DNA from: Jilunia laotingensis
GTDB taxonomy: Bacteria; Bacteroidota; Bacteroidia; Bacteroidales; Bacteroidaceae
Direction: 5' to 3'
Assembly (NCBI RefSeq): GCF_014385165.1
Contig: NZ_JACRTF010000001.1
Location: 3,844,001 to 3,908,000, forward strand
Length of the DNA stretch: 64,000 nucleotides
This document shows, piece by piece, positions 17,811-27,049 of the stretch (the stretch's first letter is position 1; each line of letters starts with the position of its first letter). Under the pieces are notes generated by a model that saw nothing but the letters and a program-made list of their open reading frames with translations, was not told the origin of the DNA and did not search any database. A program made the position numbers and the translations under genes.

Positions 17811-19823
17811 ATGGAAAAGACACTTAATCTGATCAAAAACGATCCTTGGCTTGAGCCATATGCCGATGCCATCACCGGCCGTCACCAACATGTTATTGAA
17901 AAAGAAGCCGAACTTACCAACAATGGTAAACAAACCCTGTCAGATTTAGCTTCCGGCTACTTGTATTTCGGATTACATCGCACGGACAAAGGATGGGTAT
18001 TCCGTGAATGGGCACCCAACGCCACTCACATTTATCTTGTAGGTACATTTAATAATTGGGAAGAGAAAGAAAAGTACAGCCTGAAACGCCTAAAAAATGG
18101 AAATTGGGAAATCAAATTACCTGCAGATGCATTGCATCACGGTGATCTTTATAAACTTATAATTTACTGGGAAGGTGGTCAGGGAGAACGCATTCCGGCA
18201 TGGGCTAATCGTGTAGTACAGGATGAAAACACAAAAATATTCAGTGCCCAAGTATGGAATCCTGAAAAACCTTTCAAGTTCAAAAAGAAAGTCTTTAAAC
18301 CCTCTACGGATCCATTGCTGATCTACGAGTGCCATATTGGTATGGCCGAACAGGAAGAAAAAGTAGGAACGTACAAAGAATTCCGTGAAAAGATACTGCC
18401 GCGTATCGCAAAAGCAGGATACAACTGCATACAAATTATGGCCATCCAAGAGCATCCCTATTACGGAAGCTTCGGCTATCACGTATCCAGTTTCTTCGCC
18501 CCCTCTTCTCGCTTTGGTACCCCCGAGGAATTAAAAGAACTGATTGATGCTGCGCACAGTATGGGTATAGCCGTTATTATGGATATCGTACATTCGCATG
18601 CAGTAAAGAACGAAGTGGAAGGTTTAGGTAATTTTGCCGGTGACCCTAACCAATATTTCTATCCCGGTGGTCGTCGTGAACACCCTGCATGGGACTCACT
18701 TTGTTTTGACTATGGAAAAAATGAAGTGATACATTTCCTGTTGTCCAATTGCAAATACTGGTTGGAAGAATTCAATTTCGATGGTTTCCGTTTCGATGGA
18801 GTCACATCTATGCTCTATTATAGTCATGGATTAGGAGAAGCTTTCTGCAATTATGGAGATTACTTCAACGGGCATCAGGATGACAATGCCATATGCTACC
18901 TGACACTGGCCAACGAGCTGATACATCAGGTAAAGCCGAAAGCAATCACTATTGCAGAAGAAGTTTCCGGGATGCCGGGGCTTGCTGCTAAAGTAGAAGA
19001 CGGTGGTTATGGTTTCGACTATCGCATGGCCATGAACATCCCTGATTATTGGATCAAAACCATTAAAGAAAAGATTGACGAAGACTGGAAACCATCCAGT
19101 TTGTTTTGGGAAGTTACTAATCGCCGGCAAGATGAAAAGACCATTTCCTATGCCGAAAGTCACGATCAGGCTTTAGTAGGTGATAAAACGATTATTTTCC
19201 GTCTGATAGATGCCGACATGTACTGGCACATGCAGAAAGGTGATGAAAACTATACTGTCAACCGTGGCATAGCACTCCACAAAATGATTCGTCTGTTGAC
19301 GGCATCTACTATCAACGGAGGATACTTAAATTTCATGGGCAATGAATTCGGACATCCGGAATGGATCGATTTCCCACGTGAAGGAAACGGTTGGTCATGT
19401 AAGTATGCCCGTCGTCAGTGGGATCTGGTTGACAATAAGAATCTGGCATATCATTACCTCGGTGATTTCGACGAAGAAATGCTAAAAGTAATCAAGAGTG
19501 TGAAAAACATTCAGGCTACGCCCGTACAGGAAATCTGGCATAACGATGGCGATCAAATATTAGCATATCAACGTAAAGATCTGGTATTCGTATTCAACTT
19601 CAATCCCAAGCAATCCTTTACCGACTATGGATTCCTCGTGGCACCGGGTGCATATGAAGTAATACTGAATACGGATAATCCCGCATTTGGAGGCAACGGC
19701 TTATCTGATGACACTGTCACTCATTTTACGATCCCTGATCCACTTTACAAGAAAGAAAAGAAAGAGTGGGTTAAACTTTATATTCCCGCACGCACGGCAA
19801 TGGTATTAAGAAAGAAGAAATAA
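17811..19823 (+). CDS. glgB: 1,4-alpha-glucan branching enzyme
   Basis: 670 aa. An N-terminal CBM48 domain (GWVFREWAPNATHIYLVGTFNNW, residues 61-83) precedes the GH13 barrel. Catalytic elements are FDGFRFDGVTSMLYY with nucleophile Asp329, TIAEEVSGMP with acid/base Glu383, and the SHDQALVGDKT region IV. The pattern is the eukaryote-like GH13_8 subgroup found in Bacteroidetes. It transfers alpha-1,4 chains to 1,6 branch points in glycogen. A strong terminator follows 25 nt after the stop. The GH13 hydrolase at 12956 is a plausible partner in glycogen turnover. Confidence 0.95.
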   Translation: MEKTLNLIKNDPWLEPYADAITGRHQHVIEKEAELTNNGKQTLSDLASGYLYFGLHRTDKGWVFREWAPNATHIYLVGTFNNWEEKEKYSLKRLKNGNWEIKLPADALHHGDLYKLIIYWEGGQGERIPAWANRVVQDENTKIFSAQVWNPEKPFKFKKKVFKPSTDPLLIYECHIGMAEQEEKVGTYKEFREKILPRIAKAGYNCIQIMAIQEHPYYGSFGYHVSSFFAPSSRFGTPEELKELIDAAHSMGIAVIMDIVHSHAVKNEVEGLGNFAGDPNQYFYPGGRREHPAWDSLCFDYGKNEVIHFLLSNCKYWLEEFNFDGFRFDGVTSMLYYSHGLGEAFCNYGDYFNGHQDDNAICYLTLANELIHQVKPKAITIAEEVSGMPGLAAKVEDGGYGFDYRMAMNIPDYWIKTIKEKIDEDWKPSSLFWEVTNRRQDEKTISYAESHDQALVGDKTIIFRLIDADMYWHMQKGDENYTVNRGIALHKMIRLLTASTINGGYLNFMGNEFGHPEWIDFPREGNGWSCKYARRQWDLVDNKNLAYHYLGDFDEEMLKVIKSVKNIQATPVQEIWHNDGDQILAYQRKDLVFVFNFNPKQSFTDYGFLVAPGAYEVILNTDNPAFGGNGLSDDTVTHFTIPDPLYKKEKKEWVKLYIPARTAMVLRKKK

Positions 19824-19847
19824 TAGAAGTATCTATTTTATAATAGA

Positions 19848-19886
19848 AGAACCGCTCTAGCTTTAAAACAGGAGCGGTTCTTTCTC
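19848..19886 (+). terminator. Rho-independent terminator of glgB
   Basis: AGAACCGCTC (19848-19857) pairs with GAGCGGTTCT (19872-19881), 14-nt loop, then TTCTCTTTTT. Confidence 0.85.
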
Positions 19887-19904
19887 TTTTTATCAAAAAT
19901 GTTC

Positions 19905-21570
19905 TTAATGCACTTTAGAAGCAGGTTCATAGGGAATGGTAAACCAAAATTCGGAGCCTATTCCTGAAGTAGAATTCACTCCGATTGTCCGCACATTTTT
20001 TTACAATTGTTTCGCAAATAGAAAGTCCCAACCCGGTACCTTGTATAAAAGAATTTGATTTCACGAATCTTTTAAATATCTCTTTTTGCTTCTCCGGTTC
20101 TATCCCCTTACTAGTGTCTTTCACATAGAAATAGAGCTTAATTTCTTTTTCGATTAAACGGTATCCTAACCAGATACTTCCTTTCTCCGTAAACTTATCA
20201 GCATTGGTAAGGAAGTTTATTAATACTTGCGACAAACGTTCCTTGTCTGTATGAATATAGAAAATTAGACGTAGCTATGATATTCTTGCATATCAAGTTC
20301 CAGTTATCAGTTGTCCCGGGACGTAACACACGTACTTCCGTTTGGAAAGCATTGAGACTATTTTTATCTATCGTTCTGTAATAATCCAGCAGTTTCTTAC
20401 GGTCATCCGGATGTACATTATCATATTTTCCGATTATGTATTTCAGATCGATCATCTTCGTTTCTCCCATATTCTCATACCATTGTTGAATGGCATATCC
20501 TTTTTGGGTAGAAAGGTTATATCTAGCGTAACCTACTTTGGCATAATTAGAAATCGTATGAAAAAACTGTTCGAAACTCCAGATTTGCTTTTCCATGCTC
20601 GCTTTCTCGGTATTACCTATATTATGCAGATATATCCAAAAAATGTGCCCGAATAATTATATAGCAGTGCTATTTTAGTATACTTCTCCTTTTGTCCCAT
20701 ACCTTTTCAGTTTGGTAATAATTATTTTCTCTAACCTTACTGTGATAAAAGGAATGTGTAAACTCCACAATCTCTCTGTTACGTACACTTCCTTTGATGC
20801 CATCAGGAATATTGGGATTTTGATAAAGGTTGATACCTCTTACATCCTCCTTCTTATCAATTCAATACCGAATATTTTTCCCGTATTAGGATGTGGGATA
20901 CGCGCACGAATATCCATCCATACATCCTGTTGAGGAAGACATAAAGGGAGCGTTTGGTTGAATAATTGTCTGGAAAAGAGTTTTTGTGTTGCTATTGTAA
21001 AGTCATCTCTATAGTCTTGACGAATTAAACTCTGAAAATCCTCAAAATGAATGGACTGTTCCTTCAATCCCAACAAATCACAAATAAAATCAGAGCATAG
21101 GCACTCTTGTTGTTTTATGTCAGCTTCCCACCATCCAATGACTATTCCTGGGGATTTTTAATATACCAAAATTAGCAACGATCAAAATATAAACAAAAGA
21201 AACCGCCACATGTGGTATCTTTAGTTCATTTGCCATCAACTGATATAGATGTTTACGATGTGGTAAACCTATATTTATATGAAGCATCAGACAGTGAATG
21301 ATAGTAGATATGACGTACACGCGTAAAAGCATATATTTACTTCTTTCATTGATCGCGTCCACAAACTTGTGGTATGCGCTTAACATGAAGGAGAAATGGA
21401 CTGTATGTACTCCTCTTGTACAGAGAATAAAGAAAAAGGTAGGTTTTCGCTCGGTAATGAATTATGAAAGAATGTGCTGGTAAGCCTTGTATCTGACGAA
21501 GAATAATTTGGATAAAAGTACGATAAGAATATCTGCTTTCAAAAAATACCCTCGTTACGAAGAAAATCAT
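19905..21570 (-). pseudogene. Sensor histidine kinase, decayed with HisKA deleted
   Basis: Fragments of one leftward gene lie in changing frames. The N-terminal part (21570-21120) has hydrophobic stretches. PAS-like segments follow (GIVIGWWEADIKQQECL near 21140; GLKEQSIHFEDFQSLI at about 21065; SFEQFFHTISNYAKVGYARY at 20575). A HATPase remains at 20250-19905: [16 protein letters not shown], the G-boxes [10 protein letters not shown] and [10 protein letters not shown], and a C-terminus ([17 protein letters not shown]) in yet another frame. Frameshifts are evident near 21160, 20850 and 20000. At about 20255 the text jumps from the PAS domain to [10 protein letters not shown], so the phospho-acceptor domain is missing altogether. 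Confidence 0.85.
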
Positions 21571-21641
21571 AACGAGGATAAATCTTAATTTCCGAGACTC
21601 TAGATAATAGTCTCATTAATTGTATATAAACTAACTAATAT

Positions 21642-22373
21642 TTATTTCATACTTTCTTGAACTTGCGTAAGCATCTTCTTTATTTCAGGTCTCTCTGGAG
21701 ATAAAGTTGTAGCTTCCTGCAAATAATCATTTGCTTTCTTAAAGTCGGCATCAGCCTTGGCTTTCTCTGCAGCATATTTATCGGCATCTGAAGCCAAAGG
21801 TGCGGCTTTCTTCAAAATATCTGCACCATTATTAAAGAATAACACACCTAAACTATACAACGCATCGGTCTTCCATTTTTTACTGCTTAAAGTAGTAACT
21901 TGTTTGTAGTTCTCTTCTGCCTTTTCAATATTTCCTGTTTTTTGGAATTTCTGTCCCTCTTTCAAGTAATAAATGGCATAAAGTTTCTCAAGAGTTTTAT
22001 TGCCCGGAACAGCTTTTAAACCAGCTTCAAGGGTCTCGACATATTCTGGATTCTTCTTTAAATCTTTCAAAGCACCAGCCTTACCAATATATGCATTGGC
22101 TAGATTGTAGTTTTTTTGGATAGCAATGTCAAAATACTTGGCAGCATCCGCATATCTTTTGGTCTTATCAGCGCAAACGCCACAATTATAGGCTGTTACT
22201 GAATCTGTACCATTCGTTTGCTTCAGATAGGAATCATACTTTGTGAAAGCGACCTCATAGTTTTTGGCGTTTAGGGCATCGTTTCCTTCTTTCTTTAATT
22301 GACTCGGGTCTGTTTGGGCAAAAATACTACCTGTGACGCAGCACAGAGCAACTAAAATACTAAATTTCTTCAT
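21642..22373 (-). CDS. Tetratricopeptide repeat protein, exported
   Basis: 243 aa. A signal peptide covers residues 1-19 (MKKFSILVALCCVTGSIFA, then Q). TPR motifs run from about residue 25 to 240: EGNDALNAKNYEVAFTKYD, AYNCGVCADKTKRYADAAKYFD, AYIGKAGALKDLKKNPEYVE, and later EGQKFQKTGNIEKAEENYKQ and a Lys/Ala-rich final repeat. TPR proteins act as scaffolds; the partner is unknown. Its promoter on the minus strand is clear. It is flanked by a dead kinase gene and the umuDC operon and does not look linked to either. Confidence 0.85.
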   Translation of the reverse strand: MKKFSILVALCCVTGSIFAQTDPSQLKKEGNDALNAKNYEVAFTKYDSYLKQTNGTDSVTAYNCGVCADKTKRYADAAKYFDIAIQKNYNLANAYIGKAGALKDLKKNPEYVETLEAGLKAVPGNKTLEKLYAIYYLKEGQKFQKTGNIEKAEENYKQVTTLSSKKWKTDALYSLGVLFFNNGADILKKAAPLASDADKYAAEKAKADADFKKANDYLQEATTLSPERPEIKKMLTQVQESMK

Positions 22374-22405
22374 GGTTTTTATGTGTTTTTTAATTGTTTA
22401 TCGTC

Positions 22406-22437
22406 CAAATGTAACAAGAAATGGATAGACTTACAAA
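22406..22437 (-). promoter_or_regulatory. Promoter of the TPR gene
   Basis: On the minus strand TTTG (22437-22434), 20 nt, then TACATTTG (22413-22406): an excellent match to the Bacteroidetes consensus, about 33 nt upstream of the ATG. Confidence 0.7.
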
Positions 22438-22560
22438 GCTATTTGTATTTTTATAGGCTCTTTCACACAACGCAACATACGTTTTTTTATCCTTATCGTT
22501 TTCGGGTAATGTTAGTAAAAAGTAAACATCTTTAAAGACCGATCAAATCAACCCTAATAT

Positions 22561-22588
22561 TGTTATCACCAAAAAATCAAGGATAACA
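22561..22588 (+). promoter_or_regulatory. Possible operator directly before umuD
   Basis: TGTTATC (22561-22567) and GATAACA (22582-22588) form a 7-bp dyad with a 14-nt spacer, ending two bases before the umuD ATG. Its place suggests a damage-response operator or translational control, but the Bacteroidetes SOS box is poorly known, so this is only a suggestion. Confidence 0.35.
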
Positions 22589-22590
22589 TC

Positions 22591-23031
22591 ATGAAAAAAA
22601 AGATAGTACTATTTAAAACAGATGTTTCCAGCAGTTTGCCTTTACAATTTGCAGATGAAGGCATTCGCGCTGGCTTCCCCTCTCCTGCCCAAGATTATAT
22701 GGAACAAGCTATTGATTTGAACAAGGAAATAGTTAAACATCCGGCAAGTACATTTTATGGTCGGATCGTAGGTGATTCCATGCGTGGAGACGGAATAGAA
22801 GAAGGTGACATTCTCGTCATCGATAAATCACTGGAATTGGTGGATGATGATTTAGCAGTGTGCTTTATAGATGGAGAATTTACAGTAAAGCGGGTTCGAC
22901 TTGAAACGGATGCAGCGTGGCTCGTCCCATCAAATTCAGAATATCCACCGATTAAAGTTACCAAAGACAATAACTTCATTGTATGGGGCGTTGTTACATA
23001 CACTATAAAAAAGAACCGGAGGAAAAGATAA
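22591..23031 (+). CDS. umuD: UmuD-like autoproteolytic subunit of DNA polymerase V
   Basis: 146 aa. The self-cleavage site is Ala27-Gly28 (RAGFPSPAQDY), and the Ser-Lys dyad is Ser63 (VGDSMRGDG) with Lys100 (FTVKRVRLE). There is no DNA-binding domain, which distinguishes it from LexA. After DNA damage UmuD is cut and joins UmuC to form an error-prone polymerase. Its stop overlaps the umuC start by one base (TAATG), so the two are translated together. Confidence 0.93.
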   Translation: MKKKIVLFKTDVSSSLPLQFADEGIRAGFPSPAQDYMEQAIDLNKEIVKHPASTFYGRIVGDSMRGDGIEEGDILVIDKSLELVDDDLAVCFIDGEFTVKRVRLETDAAWLVPSNSEYPPIKVTKDNNFIVWGVVTYTIKKNRRKR

Positions 23032-24281
23032 TGTTTGGACTTGTCGATTGCAATAACTTTTATGCATCTTGCGAACGGGCATTCAACCCGTCATTAAACG
23101 GTAAACCGGTTGTGGTGCTATCAAACAATGACGGATGTGTAATAGCCAGAAGTAACGAGGCAAAGGTAATTGGCATCAAAATGGGTGTCCCGGCTTTTCA
23201 TATCAAAGAATTAGTGCATACCCACAATGTGAAGGTATTTTCCTCGAACTATGCCCTGTACGGAGATATGTCGGTAAGGGTAATGTCCATACTGACAGAA
23301 CAAGTACCCGAAATCGAAATTTATTCGACAGACGAAGCATTTATCCTGTTAGAAGGTATTCGCAATTTGACAAACGTAGGAACAAATATTGTGAATAAAG
23401 TAACACAAGGAACGGGTATACCGGTTTCCCTAGGAATCGCTCCCACTAAGACATTGGCCAAGATCGCAAATAAATTTGCAAAGAAATATCCTGCATACGA
23501 TAAAGTATGCATTATCGATACGGAGGAAAAACGAATCCGTGCATTGCAACTTACCGAAATCACCGACGTATGGGGCATCGGCAAAAAGCAGGCTTCCAAA
23601 TTGGGACAGCAGGGGGTAAAAACGGCTTATGACTTTACACAGATATCCGGTACATGGGTACGGAAGAATATGACTGTTGTAGGCGAACGTACTTGGAAAG
23701 AGCTTAAAGGCATATCTTGTATCGATATGGAAAAGGCGCCTCCCCCAAAAAAGCAAATATGTACATCGAGAAGTTTCGGTAAAATGATTGAATATTTTGA
23801 TCCGATGGCTGAAGCAGTAGCGACTTTTGCATCGGCATGTGCAAGGAAACTCCGTCAGCAGAATGCTTATGCCATGTCACTTATGATATTTATTCACACA
23901 AACAATTTTAGGGAGGATTTACCGCAATATTGGCGGAATACGATTGTTAAATTACCTATTCCGACAGCGGATACTTTAGAGATTGTCCACTATGCATTGG
24001 AAGGGCTGAAGAACATTTTCATATCAGGTTTCCAGTATAAAAAAGCAGGAGTTATTATTACAGAAATTACCGAAGTAGCGCAATTGGGATTATTTGATAC
24101 CATAAACAGAGCAAAAAGAGAAAGATTGATGCAGGCTATCGACAAAATCAATGGAAATTATGCTTGTCATATCAAATTAGCTATACAAGGTGTAGTTCAG
24201 GAATGGAGACTTAAACAAGAACAACTGTCTCATTGTTATACAACTGATATTAATGAAATAATAACCATCAATTGCAAATAG
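23031..24281 (+). CDS. umuC: Y-family DNA polymerase, UmuC-like
   Basis: 416 aa from the ATG at 23031. Palm and active-site motifs are complete: LVDCNNFYASCERAF with Asp6, VVVLSNNDGCVIARS, and YSTDEAFI with the second acidic pair; the helix-hairpin-helix (EITDVWGIGKKQASKL) and the little-finger domain follow. It performs translesion synthesis as Pol V with UmuD. It is followed one base later by the SRAP/HMCES remnant, the usual three-gene damage-tolerance layout. Confidence 0.95.
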   Translation: MFGLVDCNNFYASCERAFNPSLNGKPVVVLSNNDGCVIARSNEAKVIGIKMGVPAFHIKELVHTHNVKVFSSNYALYGDMSVRVMSILTEQVPEIEIYSTDEAFILLEGIRNLTNVGTNIVNKVTQGTGIPVSLGIAPTKTLAKIANKFAKKYPAYDKVCIIDTEEKRIRALQLTEITDVWGIGKKQASKLGQQGVKTAYDFTQISGTWVRKNMTVVGERTWKELKGISCIDMEKAPPPKKQICTSRSFGKMIEYFDPMAEAVATFASACARKLRQQNAYAMSLMIFIHTNNFREDLPQYWRNTIVKLPIPTADTLEIVHYALEGLKNIFISGFQYKKAGVIITEITEVAQLGLFDTINRAKRERLMQAIDKINGNYACHIKLAIQGVVQEWRLKQEQLSHCYTTDINEIITINCK

Positions 24282-24282
24282 T

Positions 24283-24883
24283 ATGTGTTTTCACAATTCC
24301 ATGTCGGTAAGGTCAATGAAATTGGCTGCCCGTTATGGTCGTAAATCTAGTTTAATAGAGATTGTTCAAGATATAATCGATGAACAATATCATGTGAATG
24401 CTTTTAATTTTCCTCAATATCCTATCGTTACGACTTCGGATGAAATACAAGTCTTTAACTGGGGGACTGATCCCTTTTTGGATAAAAACAAAACAAGAAG
24501 CTGAAGAAATCAGGAAAATGACGCTCAATGCTCGTGCAGATACTATTTTTGAGAAACCTTCATTTCGTGAGCCAATAATAAAAAAACGTTGTTTGATTCC
24601 CTCCACCGGTTATTTTGAATGGAGACACGAGGGTGTAAAGAAGATACCGTATTACATTTATCTGAAAGATGAAAAAATATTTTCTATTATCACTACGGAT
24701 ACTAATCCCCTTACAGATTATATCCATAATGCCAAACATAGAATGCCGGCTATTCTATCAAAAGAAGATGAAGAGAAATGGTTAGACCCAACTTTACCCA
24801 AAAAAGAAATATCTTCATTGTTAAAGCCTTTTGAGGCAGAGAGGATGGATGCTTTCACTATAAAAAAAATCACCAAAAGATGA
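24283..24883 (+). pseudogene. SOS response-associated peptidase (SRAP/HMCES/YedK), frameshifted
   Basis: Translation begins MCFHNSMSVRS with the catalytic Cys2 that links to abasic sites, and continues to QVFNWG. At about 24460 the run of G's (TGGGGGAC) has one base more than needed: the frame passes to TDPFLDKN and stops, while the next frame continues the family sequence LIPFWIKTKQEAEEIRKM, TLNARADTIFEKP, and CLIPSTGYFEWRH. A second slip occurs in the A-rich end (IKKITK then a stop at 24881-24883). Intact family members shield abasic sites in single-stranded DNA. It abuts umuC. One G-run error could also be sequencing or slippage. Confidence 0.85.
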
Positions 24884-25342
24884 AACTATATTACAGAGGG
24901 CATGAGAACACGAGTAATATCCCGTAAAATGTAACTTGTCTATATACCTTTTAAGGAAAGATTCTATTTATTTCGTTTTATAGAAAAAGAGGGATAAGAA
25001 CCGGATCTATAGCTTTAGAGAAAACAATCTATTTCATCATCGACTAAATTTACACTCTGAAACTTCAACTTAGGATGAAATCATAGTATGGACCGTTGAA
25101 TGTTTACCCAGAGGTTGGATTAAAAACATCTCCCACTTTTCTACTGCCTATAAAAGGAAACTCGAACATTCATCTTTCAATATTATCAAGTATAGTTCTA
25201 ATTCAATTAGTAACTGATTATGAATGCTTTATACCATTATTTATTCTCGTTATCCCTAATAAATACTTTTATTCAAATAAATAAGGTAGACTTCATCAGG
25301 ATTCACAGATGGCAAAAAAGAATGGAAATCAAAAGAAAAATA
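24884..25342. other. 459-nt gap without a recognisable gene
   Basis: AT-rich. An open frame of 62 codons (25096-25284) has no family resemblance and no good ribosome site. The text near 25070-25170 gives a peptide-like stretch (DEIIVWTVECLPRGW) that may be a fragment of a lost gene. Nothing can be named. Confidence 0.3.
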
Positions 25343-26071
25343 TTAAATTTTACGATAAACGTCATCAAATGGTACCCGACACCGTACTCCCCAAATGCCC
25401 TTATTGCCATCCCGTATTCCACAAGGAATAGCCATGTTAATTTCAGCGCTATGGGGTAACTTTAGCACTTTTTTCAGGCGACGGCTATCCAAACCTTCTA
25501 ACGGACAGGTGTCATATCCTTCGTTTGACATCGCAATCATAAAGGTCTGAGCAGCAAGTGCGCAAGATTTATGGGCAGTCACACGAATATCATTTTCAGA
25601 AACTTCTAGCATCATCGGACGAAAAAGACTGATGACATTAGCCAATAATTTCCTGAACAAACCCAAAATCCCGAAAAAACGTGCATAGACAAATGGCATA
25701 AGTACACCGTAGTACAATTCCCGGTCCTTGATACGTTTAGCTTGTCGTTCTTTCGGACTGTTAAGACAAACATTTTCTCGTTCAAAATCTAATACGAACT
25801 GTGCATGTTTTCTGTACCAGTCCCACCGAACAATGAAAATGACAATTTGTGAAGCTGTGGTAGCTGCTTTCTGTCCGAGGCAGGCTCTGGATACTTTCAC
25901 CAACATTTCTGGTTCTGTGATATGATAGAACTCCCATAACTGCATATCTGAACTGTTGGGAGCCAATGTTGCTAACTCTAAACAATGTTTCACCCTTTCT
26001 GTATCTATTGGTTTTCCCTTATCATACACTCGTACGGAACGTCGATAATTGAGAATTTCATCTAAATTCAT
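25343..26071 (-). CDS. Nitroreductase family protein
   Basis: 242 aa. The N-terminus LDEILNYRRSVRVYDKGKPI is the FMN-phosphate-binding start of nitroreductases (R-R-S-x-R), followed by ELATLAPNSSDMQLWEFYHI. The C-terminal part SNEGYDTCPLEGLDSRRLKKVLKLP is family-like; the loop between is longer than in minimal members. It should be a flavin oxidoreductase using NAD(P)H on nitro or quinone compounds. The DJ-1/PfpI gene is 51 nt upstream in the same direction, consistent with a stress or detoxification pair. Confidence 0.88.
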   Translation of the reverse strand: MNLDEILNYRRSVRVYDKGKPIDTERVKHCLELATLAPNSSDMQLWEFYHITEPEMLVKVSRACLGQKAATTASQIVIFIVRWDWYRKHAQFVLDFERENVCLNSPKERQAKRIKDRELYYGVLMPFVYARFFGILGLFRKLLANVISLFRPMMLEVSENDIRVTAHKSCALAAQTFMIAMSNEGYDTCPLEGLDSRRLKKVLKLPHSAEINMAIPCGIRDGNKGIWGVRCRVPFDDVYRKI

Positions 26072-26122
26072 AGTGCTTCCAATTTAATTAAAATACTTTT
26101 CTCCTTTTTCCTATGAGGTTCC

Positions 26123-26836
26123 TTACTGCTTAGTTATTGTTGAATTTTCATTTAATTGCCGAATAACCACCTCTGCCATTTCTTTTGAGCTAAACGGATT
26201 TTGTCCTGTAATTAAATTATTGTCAACAATGACTTTAGGAGTCATAGGTATCACAGCCTTTTGATAATAGGCTCCTCTTTCCTTCAATAAAGCCTCGAGG
26301 TCAAAAGGTACTTCTTCTTTTCTCCGGGCAAGGCTTTCCTCAAACCAGCTGAATCCTGTAAGTTCTTTGCCTTTAACTAAATATTCACCACCGGACAGCT
26401 CAACATTCAGCAACCCACTTACACCGTGACAGATGGCAGAAACGATTCTATTGCTTTCGTAATGGTTTCTAATAATAGTCTGCAAAACTGTATTGTCTGG
26501 AAAATCGTACATTGCGCCATGTCCACCAGCTAAATAAACAACATCGAACTGCTGGCTTAAAACATCATCCAAACTTTTTGCATGGTACAACATATCTTTA
26601 AAATCGGCAGTTTCCCAATATTTCTTGGATAGTTCATCTAAAAAGATGGATTTCAAACTTTCCGGATCGACAGGCGTATTCCCTCCTCTCGGATTAGCCA
26701 CCGTTATTTCATAGCCCTCATTTTTCGCACGATGATAGATATGAGCAAACTCACTAAGCCATAATCCGGTTGCAAGTTTTCCATTAGCAAAAGTCGGTGT
26801 TCCGGTAACTACAATTAAAATCTTCGGAATATACAT
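26123..26836 (-). CDS. DJ-1/PfpI (type 1 glutamine amidotransferase-like) protein
   Basis: 237 aa from ATG at 26836 (MYIPKILIVVTG); a longer frame to 26914 is less likely because the extra 26 residues have no family match. The nucleophile elbow is VSAICHGVSGLL with Cys and His, and the acidic partner lies in ATGLWLSEFAHIYHRAKNEG. This is the Hsp31/glyoxalase III-like branch of the DJ-1 family, which deals with reactive aldehydes such as methylglyoxal or repairs glycated groups. It is upstream of and probably co-transcribed with the nitroreductase. Confidence 0.87.
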   Translation of the reverse strand: MYIPKILIVVTGTPTFANGKLATGLWLSEFAHIYHRAKNEGYEITVANPRGGNTPVDPESLKSIFLDELSKKYWETADFKDMLYHAKSLDDVLSQQFDVVYLAGGHGAMYDFPDNTVLQTIIRNHYESNRIVSAICHGVSGLLNVELSGGEYLVKGKELTGFSWFEESLARRKEEVPFDLEALLKERGAYYQKAVIPMTPKVIVDNNLITGQNPFSSKEMAEVVIRQLNENSTITKQ

Positions 26837-27049
26837 ATGATTGATTTTATATGTAGAACAGTCCCATAAATTGTTTGTTGCATTGTTAATTGAATTTTTA
26901 ACATAACCAGTCAAATGCCAATAGAAATTTCAGCATGATTATGGCAAAATGAAAAATTTCCCATGTTTCTTTGGCTTACTTGTTGAGTTGGAATCTTTGT
27001 TCCTCGTCAAGCTTTCTTCATAAAAACCGTTCCTGTTAACTAGATGTTG

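Noticed and set aside
25096..25284. 62-codon frame in the gap after the SRAP remnant
   Set aside because: No family resemblance, no promoter and no ribosome site; likely chance in AT-rich DNA.
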